Positions 57,524 to 64,000 of a DNA stretch of 64,000 nt are shown here, in pieces. The DNA lies in contig CP054189.1 in assembly GCA_015709495.1 (NCBI GenBank), positions 1,798,001 through 1,862,000 on the forward strand. The letters run 5' to 3'. The position numbers and the translations under genes were made by a program. The notes beneath the pieces are model-generated. The model made no database searches and was not told the DNA's origin. It worked only from the letters and a program-made list of their open reading frames with translations. The stretch comes from Chthonomonadaceae bacterium. Lineage in GTDB: Bacteria > Armatimonadota > Fimbriimonadia > Fimbriimonadales > Fimbriimonadaceae. Within the stretch, counting starts at the first letter, position 1. Each line of letters starts with the position of its first letter.

Positions 57524-58300
57524 GTGGGACACGAGGCATCGCTGGCGCAAGAGACCGAGCGGCTGGTCCGAGAGGCCGCGAAGATCGCCCTGGCGATGCG
57601 ACCTTCGATCACGGCGAGCCCCAAGCGCGACGGGAGCTTGGTTACGGAAGCCGATCCCAAGGTTGAGGAGTTCCTGCGGCCCCGCTTGCAGGCGCTGGTT
57701 CCCGGCTCGTCATGTTGGGGCGAAGAACTGGGTCGCGAAGAACCCGCCCAGGCAGGCTTCTGGGTCCTCGACCCGATTGACGGCACGTCGAACTACATCT
57801 TCGGTTTGCCGAGTTGGGGAACCTCGGTGGCGCTGGTGCGAAAGGGCAGAGTCGAGCTGGGAGTGGTCCATCTGCCGGTCTGGGAGGAGACCTTTGCGTG
57901 CGCTCGGGGGAGCGGGGTCTTTCGAAACGGCGAGATCATGGCGACGGTCCCTGCTGGGCGCGTCCGTCCCGAAGAACTCGTGAGCGCGAGCGGCGCGGTG
58001 TGCAAATGGGTCTCGCCGAGGCTGCTTCCCGGTAAGATGCGATGTTCGGGCGCGTTCGTCGCCGACGCCGCCCACGTCCTAACGCAGCGGATGCGGGGCC
58101 TGATTGGCATCCGTGAGAAGCTCTATGACATGGCCGCTTCGTGGCTGATGGCAGAGGAACTCGGCATGGACGTCCGATACGCCGCTGGTGGCCCGCTGCT
58201 GATCGAAGAACTGATTCTTGACAAGGCGATCGACCGGCCTTGGGTAATGTTTCCTAGAGAGAACGAGTACTTCCTCACAGAGGACAGAGGTGAACGATGA
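57524..58300 (+). CDS. Inositol-monophosphatase-family phosphatase
   Basis: 258 residues. Metal-site motifs: GEELGREE (first Glu pair), WVLDPIDGTSNYIFGLPSWGTSVALV (D-P-I-D-G-T with the second metal site), and a C-terminal Asp segment near KLYDMAASWLMAEELG. The GS.VTEADPKVEEFL start is typical. Relatives act on inositol phosphate, histidinol phosphate or PAP; the substrate is open. The start is GTG 57524, as no in-frame ATG lies upstream. Its stop overlaps the thioredoxin-like gene start by four bases. Confidence 0.88.
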   Translation: MGHEASLAQETERLVREAAKIALAMRPSITASPKRDGSLVTEADPKVEEFLRPRLQALVPGSSCWGEELGREEPAQAGFWVLDPIDGTSNYIFGLPSWGTSVALVRKGRVELGVVHLPVWEETFACARGSGVFRNGEIMATVPAGRVRPEELVSASGAVCKWVSPRLLPGKMRCSGAFVADAAHVLTQRMRGLIGIREKLYDMAASWLMAEELGMDVRYAAGGPLLIEELILDKAIDRPWVMFPRENEYFLTEDRGER

Positions 58301-58857
58301 AAGCGATGCGAATGGGATGGGTTTTGGGCCTCGCGGCTCTCGTGGCGATGGGTGGGGCGCACCTTTTCCAAGCGCCTTCTGCGGCGGACCTCATGAAGAC
58401 GTCGACGGAAAAGGCCAAGCGCGAAAAGAAGGGGCTCATGGTGGGCTTCCACGCCTCTTGGTGCGGTTGGTGCAAGAAGATGGAGGCCGTCCTGGCCCGT
58501 CCTGAGGTGAAGCCCGTTTGGGAGAAGCACTTCGTAACTCTTTGGCTCACGGTCGATGAGCCAGCGGAGAAAAAGGCGCTCGAAAACCCCGGCGCGGCAG
58601 ACTTGCGCCGAGACAACAAGGGCGAGGGGCAGGGAATCCCGTTCTTCTACTTCGTCGATCCCGCCACCGGAAAGACGATCGTCAACTCGATCCGACCGGC
58701 ATCGGAGGGCGACAAGGGCGGAAACGTCGGCTGCCCAGTCGAGCCGTTCGAAATTGACTTTTTCCTCTCGATGGTAAAGAAGGCGCGGCCGAACCTAGCG
58801 AGCGGCGACCTGCAAGTCTTACGAGCGGGATTCGAGACGATTAAGAAGGGCGGGTAG
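58297..58857 (+). CDS. Exported thioredoxin-like protein
   Basis: 186 residues. A signal peptide (VLGLAALVAMGGAHLFQA) is followed by a thioredoxin fold: MVGFHASWCGWCKKMEAVLARPEV, with the redox pair CGWC at about 52-55, and GIPFFYFVDPATGK giving the cis-Pro loop. A further Cys lies in GNVGCPVEP. Such proteins handle disulfides or cytochrome c haem ligation outside the membrane; the cytochrome operon starts 357 bases downstream, a possible link. ATGA overlap with the preceding phosphatase gene implies coupling. Confidence 0.87.
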   Translation: MKAMRMGWVLGLAALVAMGGAHLFQAPSAADLMKTSTEKAKREKKGLMVGFHASWCGWCKKMEAVLARPEVKPVWEKHFVTLWLTVDEPAEKKALENPGAADLRRDNKGEGQGIPFFYFVDPATGKTIVNSIRPASEGDKGGNVGCPVEPFEIDFFLSMVKKARPNLASGDLQVLRAGFETIKKGG

Positions 58858-59213
58858 GTAAGGCCGGTTGCGCGAGGGGAGTCGTCCCAATGCGCCCAGC
58901 CCGTCCAGGACCCTCGTCCGCTTGCGGGATTTTCCGCAATTCCAACGGAATTCGTTCGTCCTTAGGCTCGGCTCTCAATCGCTACAGAAAAGTAATTGGG
59001 TCTTTCGGGGCAATTACCGTACCCATTCGGGTAAATTGTCCTCAATAAAGTCGGGTGACCGCACGATAATCAAGGGTGGCCCTGCATCGCAAGAAACGTT
59101 GAAGACTCCACCGGAGTGCGGTCTGCGACTTGGGCGAAAAGTTTACTGGCAGCCGCCAGTCTAATTCGGAATTGGCGAGCGGCTGACGGTCGTGACCAAT
59201 AAGGAATTAACAA
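58858..59213 (+). other. 356-base leader of the cytochrome operon, highly structured
   Basis: No convincing ORF. Three groups of pairing are visible. CAATTA (59011-59016) can pair either upstream with TAATTG (58993-58998) or, as CAATT, with AATTG (59034-59038) over the inner stem TACCC/GGGTA. GACCGCAC (59057-59064) pairs with GTGCGGTC (59116-59123), enclosing AGGG-TGG-CCCT (59073-59083), but competes with ACTCC-ACC-GGAGT (59105-59117). ACTGGC-AGCC-GCCAGT (59145-59160) lies 53 bases before the GTG. Looks like a cis-acting RNA; I do not recognise the class. Confidence 0.55.
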
Positions 59214-59546
59214 GTGAAACGTATTGCACTTACCTCTTTGGCCCTTGCTGCGGTATCTCTTTCAGTAGCATTTCCGGCCTACCTCGGGGTGTTTACCAAG
59301 AAGTATGCGGTAAAGAAGGACTCCGCTTTGGGCAGAGCTTCCTGCGCCGGGTGTCATGTGGGCAAGACCACGAAGCTGAATCCGTACGGGCTGGACCTTC
59401 AGAAGGTGACCAAGGGCTCGAAGACCATCACCAACGAAATGCTCGCGAAGGTCGAAGATTTGGACTCCGACAAAGACGGCGTGAAGAACGGCGTCGAACT
59501 CAAGGCCGGAGCCCTTCCGGGCGATCCGAAAGTCAAGCCGGAATAA
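59214..59546 (+). CDS. Secreted monoheme cytochrome c with calcium-loop-like tail
   Basis: 110 residues from GTG 59214. A signal peptide (LTSLALAAVSLSVAFPA) precedes the haem motif CAGCH (Cys44, Cys47, His48). DLDSDKDGVKNGVELKAG near the C-terminus matches a thrombospondin-3 / EF-like D-x-D-x-D-G loop that can bind Ca2+. No distal Met ligand is clear. It is related to the N-terminus of the next gene's product (PAYLGVFTKKYAV against PDYFDVLSATYNV; both end PGDP.xKP). First gene of the operon; probably a soluble electron carrier. Confidence 0.8.
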   Translation: MKRIALTSLALAAVSLSVAFPAYLGVFTKKYAVKKDSALGRASCAGCHVGKTTKLNPYGLDLQKVTKGSKTITNEMLAKVEDLDSDKDGVKNGVELKAGALPGDPKVKPE

Positions 59547-59603
59547 CCAAGGCACGCCTACCTGAAATCCAAGGTATCTTGGGCCCCATGGAGGTGTGGT
59601 CCG

Positions 59604-60434
59604 GTGAAAAACGCTAAGTCCATTCTGGTCGTTGCCATCCTTGGAGGGTTGACAGCGGCCGTGTTTGCCCTCCCCGATTACTTTGACGTTCTTTCTGCTA
59701 CGTACAACGTAAGCGGGAGCCCGAAACTCTCGGAAACGCCGTGCTCAATTTGCCACGTTTCCGAGGAGGACTTCGGTTACAATCCCTTCGGAAAGGCCCT
59801 GCATAGCAAAATGCAGGAGGCTGGCAAGTCGAGCATAGACGCAGAGTTGCTCGCGATGCTGGAATCGGAGGATTCTGACGGCGATGGCATCGCCAACGTC
59901 GACGAACTCAAGGGCGACAGCTTCCCCGGTGATCCTGCGTCAAAGCCATCGGGTGAGGCGGCTACGAGCACGGATAGTTCCGCAGCGCCGCCCGCTTCAA
60001 CGCCTGGCGAAGCGCCCGCAAAGCCACTCGTCCCTAAACACGCTTATCATGGAGCGTTCGTCCATTTCCCTTTGGCGCTGTTCCTTGCAGGACTGCTATT
60101 CGACACCTGGGGATTCGTCCGAAAGAATCGTGACTTCCTCATGGCGGGATGGTACAACCTCGTCCTCGCGGCCGTTACGGCGATCGTGGGCCTGGCGTCC
60201 GGCTTTGCGGCCATGATCCTCACGCGGCTTCCAGCCAAGGGAATCATCTTAGAGCACATGCTCTTTGCGATTGGAACCACGATCGCCATGTGGATCATGG
60301 TTTCACTCCGAGTCCATAAACACGACCAAATGTCGCCGGGTACCCGAGTCCTTTACTACACGCTCGCAGCGGGAGCGACCGTAATGCTCTCGTGGGTCGG
60401 ACATCTCGGCGGGATCATGGTCTATGGCGAATAG
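59604..60434 (+). CDS. Cytochrome c fused to a DUF2231-like membrane domain
   Basis: 276 residues from GTG 59604. The front part is a paralogue of the preceding cytochrome: signal-like start, CSICH (Cys47, Cys50, His51), then NPFGKALHSKM and a calcium-like loop SEDSDGDGIANVDELKGD. After an Ala/Pro/Ser linker (about 115-145) come four transmembrane helices with HGAFVHFPLALFLAGLLFDTWGF, LEHMLFAIGTTIAMWI and SWVGHLGGIMVYGE. The repeated His (HGAFVH, EHML, GHLGG) could bind b-haem, as suggested for some DUF2231 proteins. Likely a membrane electron-transfer subunit. The fusion is unusual to me. Confidence 0.8.
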   Translation: MKNAKSILVVAILGGLTAAVFALPDYFDVLSATYNVSGSPKLSETPCSICHVSEEDFGYNPFGKALHSKMQEAGKSSIDAELLAMLESEDSDGDGIANVDELKGDSFPGDPASKPSGEAATSTDSSAAPPASTPGEAPAKPLVPKHAYHGAFVHFPLALFLAGLLFDTWGFVRKNRDFLMAGWYNLVLAAVTAIVGLASGFAAMILTRLPAKGIILEHMLFAIGTTIAMWIMVSLRVHKHDQMSPGTRVLYYTLAAGATVMLSWVGHLGGIMVYGE

Positions 60435-60497
60435 GTAAAGCGTAGAACGCGCTCATAACGCGAGCTTCGCTCGACGAGGCACAGGAGGGAGGTCTGC

Positions 60498-60932
60498 ATG
60501 GCTCCACAAGTTTGGCGCGTCATGCTGGTGTTCGCGGCTCTGGGCACGGTGTTTCTCGTGCTGCGGAGCGTGATGGTGCCGGAGTCCTTCGGCCAGCAAG
60601 GTTTCTATCGCGCGGAGGCGCTCGCCGAGCTGGCCTCGCAGCAGCCGAAGTTCGCGGGCCGTGAGACCTGCGCGGCGTGTCACATTACGCAGGCGGAGAT
60701 GACGCCCCATGTCTTGGTCGGAGTGGGGTGCGAATCTTGTCACGGTCCCAGCGCGAAGCACGCCGAGGATTTCGAGGTCGAGAAGCCCCCACTACCCACC
60801 ACCCGGGCGTTCTGTTCGTCCTGCCACGAGAAGATCGCGGCTCGCCCCAAAGACTTTCCGCAGATCGCCACGCGTGACCATCACCCCCAGGAGAAGTGCA
60901 TAACATGCCACACGATCCACCCGACGGAGTGA
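60498..60932 (+). CDS. Membrane-anchored tetraheme cytochrome c
   Basis: 144 residues. An N-terminal anchor (VWRVMLVFAALGTVFLVLRSV) precedes four CxxCH motifs: CAACH (58-62), CESCH (78-82), CSSCH (106-110), CITCH (134-138). Extra His (TPHVLV, SAKHAED, RDHHPQ) could be sixth ligands. Small anchored tetraheme proteins like this relay electrons between a quinol-linked membrane complex and periplasmic partners. The stop overlaps the ferredoxin gene's start, indicating coupled translation. Not NapC/NirT-like in detail; its closest kin appear to be NrfB/c554-like carriers. Confidence 0.87.
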   Translation: MAPQVWRVMLVFAALGTVFLVLRSVMVPESFGQQGFYRAEALAELASQQPKFAGRETCAACHITQAEMTPHVLVGVGCESCHGPSAKHAEDFEVEKPPLPTTRAFCSSCHEKIAARPKDFPQIATRDHHPQEKCITCHTIHPTE

Positions 60933-61723
60933 ACCCGAATCCCCCGCAAGGCCCCAACGATGTCTCCCGGGCTGAGTTTCTCAAAGGGGTCGGCCGCTCC
61001 GCTGTCCTCATCGGGCTCGGCGCAGCGGGTTATGCGACCTGGAACAGGGTCACAAGCAAGCTCGCGAGGGAACGGGAGCTGACCAAGCGGCCTTCTCAAG
61101 GTCCCTGGTACGCCATGGCCGTCGACATCGAGAAGTGCATCGGCTGCGGGAGGTGCGTGGTCGCCTGCTCGAAGGAGAACAACGTCCCGGAGGGTCACTT
61201 CAGGACTTGGATCGAGAAGTACGTCATCACCAAGGACGGACGAGTCTTGATCTCTTCGCCCAACGGGGGGATGGACGGCTTCAGCGACGACATGCCTGAA
61301 AGCGACATCGAGCGAGCCTTCTTCGTCCCGAAGCTCTGCAATCACTGTGAGACTTCGCCTTGCACCCAGGTCTGCCCCGTCGGCGCGACGTTCCTCACAG
61401 ACGATGGAGTCGTCCTAGTCGACTATGAGTGGTGCGTTGGGTGCCGGTATTGCATTCAAGCCTGTCCCTATGGCTCGCGGTTTTGGAACCGAACCAAGCG
61501 AACGGCCGACAAGTGCACGATGTGCTTCCACCGGATTCAGAAGGGCCTGCAACCTGCGTGCGTCGAAGTCTGCCCGACCGGGGCGCGCATTTTCGGCGAC
61601 ACGAACGATCCGGAGAGTCCGATTTCCGTTTTCATGCGGGAAAACGCGACAATGACCCTCAAACCTCACCTGAGGACAGGGGCAAAACTCGCTTACAAGG
61701 GGCTCAGCAAGGAGGTGGTGTAG
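60905..61723 (+). CDS. Four-cluster [4Fe-4S] ferredoxin subunit (NrfC/HybA-like)
   Basis: 272 residues. Sixteen Cys fall in four groups: 78/81/84/88 (CIGCGRCVVAC), 145/148/153/157, 177/180/183/187 (CVGCRYCIQAC) and 204/207/219/223, the layout of NrfC, HybA and PsrB-type electron-transfer subunits with four clusters. The N-terminus SRAEFLKGVGRSAVLIGLGAAGY resembles a Tat signal but with only a single Arg (S-R-A-E-F-L-K). If exported, it sits outside the membrane by the NrfD subunit. ATG 60905 is 11 bases after AGGAG; GTG 60896 is possible. Overlaps the cytochrome gene. Confidence 0.9.
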   Translation: MPHDPPDGVNPNPPQGPNDVSRAEFLKGVGRSAVLIGLGAAGYATWNRVTSKLARERELTKRPSQGPWYAMAVDIEKCIGCGRCVVACSKENNVPEGHFRTWIEKYVITKDGRVLISSPNGGMDGFSDDMPESDIERAFFVPKLCNHCETSPCTQVCPVGATFLTDDGVVLVDYEWCVGCRYCIQACPYGSRFWNRTKRTADKCTMCFHRIQKGLQPACVEVCPTGARIFGDTNDPESPISVFMRENATMTLKPHLRTGAKLAYKGLSKEVV

Positions 61724-62941
61724 GTGTTGGACCTCGCCCTGTTACCAACTTCGGCGCTTTGGGCCAAGGTAGAAGGCTTCGTGTTCCCGAACGAGGTCGA
61801 ACTCCAATGGAGCGTCTTGATCGTCCTGTATCCCTACCTCACTGGGCTGGTGGCCGGGGCGTTTATCCTCGCCTCGCTCGTTCGCGTGTTCAACGCGAAA
61901 GCTCTTGCGCCCACCTACCGACTGTCGCTCCTGGTTGCGCTTGCCTTCCTCCTGATCGCTCCCCTTCCGTTGGTGGCGCACCTTGGCCACCCCGAGCGGG
62001 CGCTGAACATCATGTTTACGCCGCATCTCTCCTCGGCGATGGCGATGTTCGGCTTCGTTTACCTCTGGTACCTCTTGGGAGTGCTGCTTCTCGAAATCTG
62101 GTTCGACTATCGCAAGAACATCGTGGAGTGGGCCAAGGAGTCGCGGGGCCTCAAGCGCTGGATCTACTCGATTCTGACGCTTGGCTACTGGGATGTCTCT
62201 GAGCGCTCTCTTGCCTTCGATGAGAAAGCGGGACGTTTCATTACGGTCATCGGGATTCCTTCGGCGGTGTTGTTGCACGGCTACGTGGGTTTCATTTTTG
62301 GCTCGGTAAAAGGGAACCCTTGGTGGTCGAGCGTGCTGATGCCGATCATCTTCCTCCTCTCGGCCATCGTCTCAGGCATCGCCGCCGTGCTCCTCATCTA
62401 CATGGTCTCCTCATGGATTCGGAGGATTCCCATTGACATGAAGTGCGTCGATGCGATCGGGCGCTACCTCATGTTTGCGCTGATCTTCGACCTCGCGCTC
62501 GAGGGGCTCGACGTCGTCCATCGGATGTATGAGGCGGGTGAGTGGTTCGAAGTGCTGGGCCTTCTCAGTCAAGGCTATCTCTTCGAGACGGTGTTCGGAA
62601 TGCAGTTCTTCTTGGGCGGGGTCGTGCCCTTGGTTTCGCTGGCCCTGCTGCAGTGGCTCAAGGTGAGCGAACTCACGAGGAGGCGGGTCTTGTTCGCCAG
62701 CGGAGCGCTCGTGTTGACCGGAGTGCTGTTCATGCGATGGAACGTCGTGATCGGAGGTCAATTGATCTCGAAGAGTCTAGCGGGCCTCACAACGTACCGA
62801 CTTGTGATGGCGGGAGAAGAAGGGGGAGGCATCGCGCTCGCGGTCCTCTTGCTCCCGATTGTAGCTCTGCTCTTTCTCGTGTGGCTGTTGCCACCCTGGA
62901 TCGAGAGGCACGACGGAGCGGTCCGAGGAGCGCCCTCGTAA
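61724..62941 (+). CDS. NrfD/PsrC-type membrane quinone subunit
   Basis: 405 residues, about ten hydrophobic helices, from GTG 61724 directly after the ferredoxin gene's stop, with GGAGG upstream. NrfD/PsrC proteins anchor iron-sulfur subunits and exchange electrons with quinones. Conserved-looking elements include VLYPYLTGLVAGAFILASL, LVAHLGHPERALNI and LSSAMAMFGFVYLW. With the four-cluster ferredoxin and cytochromes it would form a quinol:cytochrome or reverse route. No molybdopterin or other catalytic subunit follows; guaB is next on the other strand. Confidence 0.88.
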   Translation: MLDLALLPTSALWAKVEGFVFPNEVELQWSVLIVLYPYLTGLVAGAFILASLVRVFNAKALAPTYRLSLLVALAFLLIAPLPLVAHLGHPERALNIMFTPHLSSAMAMFGFVYLWYLLGVLLLEIWFDYRKNIVEWAKESRGLKRWIYSILTLGYWDVSERSLAFDEKAGRFITVIGIPSAVLLHGYVGFIFGSVKGNPWWSSVLMPIIFLLSAIVSGIAAVLLIYMVSSWIRRIPIDMKCVDAIGRYLMFALIFDLALEGLDVVHRMYEAGEWFEVLGLLSQGYLFETVFGMQFFLGGVVPLVSLALLQWLKVSELTRRRVLFASGALVLTGVLFMRWNVVIGGQLISKSLAGLTTYRLVMAGEEGGGIALAVLLLPIVALLFLVWLLPPWIERHDGAVRGAPS

Positions 62942-62961
62942 GAGCGGCCGCCTACTTCAGC

Positions 62962-64000
62962 TCAGTCTGAATCGGACGTGCTGTAGGGGGCGGTGTAGTT
63001 CGGCGGTTCTTTGGTGATCCATACGTCGTGGGGGTGGCTCTCCCGAAGTCCGGCGTTGGTTATTCGGACGAACTCCGGTTCGTGGGCGAGGGCCGATAGG
63101 TGCGCCGCCCCTACGTATCCCATCCCCGACCGAAGGCCGCCGACCAGTTGCTCCATCGTTTCGTGGAGGGGCCCCTTGAACGGCACTCGGCCTTCTACGC
63201 CTTCCGGAACGATGGTTCCCCCAGCTTCCTTGATCTGCATGTACCGATCCGAGGAGCCGCTCTTCATGGCGCCGACCGAACCCATGCCTCGGTACACCTT
63301 GTATGCCCGGTTGCGATAAATCTCGATCTCCCCTGGGCTTTCTTCGCAACCCGCAAACATATTCCCCAACATGACTGTGTTTGCGCCGGCAGCAAGCGCC
63401 TTGACGATGTCGCCTGAACTGCGGATGCCGCCATCTGCGATCGTAGGTACTCCAAGTTCGGCGGCTTCTCGGCAACAGTCGTGTACCGCCGTGAATTGAG
63501 GCACGCCGATCCCGGCCACCACTCGAGTGGTGCAGATCGACCCCGCGCCGATGCCCACGCGAAGTCCGTCGACGCCCAGCGCGCACAAGTCCCGGACCCC
63601 CTCGCGCGTCGCGACGTTGCCGGCGATGACGGGCAAATCCGGCAGCCGTTGCTTGAGAGTCTTGACGCAGTCCATCACTCCCTTCGAATGCCCGTGGGCG
63701 GCGTCGATAACGACAAAATCGACTCCGGCCTCGAACAGGGCCTTCGCCCGCTCGAAAGGTTCGCGGAGAGCGCCGATCGCTGCCCCGACCACGAGCCGTC
63801 CTTTCGCGTCCTTGGTTGCGTTTGGGTGCTGCTTGAGCTTCAGGATGTCTTTGATCGTGATGAGTCCGCTCAGCTTGCCTTCGTCGTCGACGAGAGGGAG
63901 CTTCTCGATTCGGTGCTCGGCGAGGAGCAGTTCCGCTTGTTCCAGGTTCGTTCCGATGGGGGCCGTGACCAGGTTCATGCTGGTCATCCGGGTGTGAATC
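62962..64000 (-). CDS. guaB: IMP dehydrogenase, partial (5' end outside window)
   Basis: The visible part holds the second CBS region ([27 protein letters not shown]) and most of the barrel: [17 protein letters not shown], the catalytic Cys in [54 protein letters not shown] and the C-terminal [10 protein letters not shown]. It oxidises IMP to XMP with NAD+, the committed step to GMP. The frame reads through the window edge ([14 protein letters not shown]), so the N-terminus lies beyond 64000. Converges with the NrfD gene; 20 bases between stops. Confidence 0.95.
   Translation of the reverse strand, partial: IHTRMTSMNLVTAPIGTNLEQAELLLAEHRIEKLPLVDDEGKLSGLITIKDILKLKQHPNATKDAKGRLVVGAAIGALREPFERAKALFEAGVDFVVIDAAHGHSKGVMDCVKTLKQRLPDLPVIAGNVATREGVRDLCALGVDGLRVGIGAGSICTTRVVAGIGVPQFTAVHDCCREAAELGVPTIADGGIRSSGDIVKALAAGANTVMLGNMFAGCEESPGEIEIYRNRAYKVYRGMGSVGAMKSGSSDRYMQIKEAGGTIVPEGVEGRVPFKGPLHETMEQLVGGLRSGMGYVGAAHLSALAHEPEFVRITNAGLRESHPHDVWITKEPPNYTAPYSTSDSD

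Noticed and set aside
58868-59164. 98-residue frame in the cytochrome leader
   Set aside because: No family similarity, atypical composition, and it covers the pairing segments of the leader.

Overview
The window is high-GC bacterial chromosome. Three secreted proteins end in a PEP-CTERM sorting tail (VPEP, a hydrophobic helix, an arginine cluster), and several lipoproteins carry a lipobox. The tail style, the histidine-utilisation genes and the SARP-like regulator resemble what I remember of Armatimonadota (Fimbriimonadia). That placement is an inference: there is no rRNA here, and a planctomycete or other PVC-type source is not excluded. Six tRNA genes (Glu, Phe, Asp, Trp, Ala, Gly) all encode their own CCA.

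Layout. 1-1.6 kb: LysM/SH3/NlpC-P60 wall hydrolase and tRNA-Glu. 1.7-6.2 kb: an accessory stretch next to that tRNA, with a membrane protein, an orphan PD-(D/E)xK nuclease, and a phage portal plus large terminase with no other phage genes. 6.6-14.8 kb: rpmB, a VanX-type dipeptidase, an SLBB exporter protein, two tRNAs, a response regulator, a GH4 glycosidase, a GspE/PilB ATPase, and a PEP-CTERM protein followed by a lipoprotein. 14.8-29.5 kb: histidine catabolism in two blocks, hutU-hutH and ftcD/hutI. Between the blocks lie a second PEP-CTERM protein, a MinD/FlhG-like ATPase beside an MshEN-pseudokinase fusion, tRNA-Trp, a double-GNAT protein and a sugar ABC transporter. 29.6-40.3 kb: SARP-like regulator, third PEP-CTERM protein, S10-type peptidase, MFS transporter, CBM9 protein, beta-carbonic anhydrase, small unknowns, a MarR regulator and sufB.

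40.3-48.1 kb is an accessory island. It holds a two-gene nucleotidyltransferase module, small orphan genes and an array of hairpin repeats split by an IS256-family element. That element is itself split by an IS3-family element with a 4-bp target duplication. Beyond them are a REP-associated Y1 transposase flanked by its presumed REP hairpins, and a Fic protein. 48.2-58.9 kb is ordinary sequence: tRNA-Ala, CCA-adding enzyme, GH2 hydrolase, WD40 protein, dienelactone hydrolase, M3 peptidase, exported MsrB, DUF1801, tRNA-Gly, an inositol-phosphatase-like protein and a thioredoxin.

59.2-62.9 kb is a five-gene redox operon: a small secreted cytochrome c, a related cytochrome c fused to a DUF2231-like membrane domain, a tetraheme cytochrome, a four-cluster ferredoxin and an NrfD-type quinone-binding protein. 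No catalytic subunit lies beside it, and a 356-nt structured leader precedes it. guaB runs off the right edge.

Best candidates for something undescribed are the redox operon with its leader, the MshEN-pseudokinase/MinD pair, and the layered repeat/IS/REP locus at 42-46 kb.
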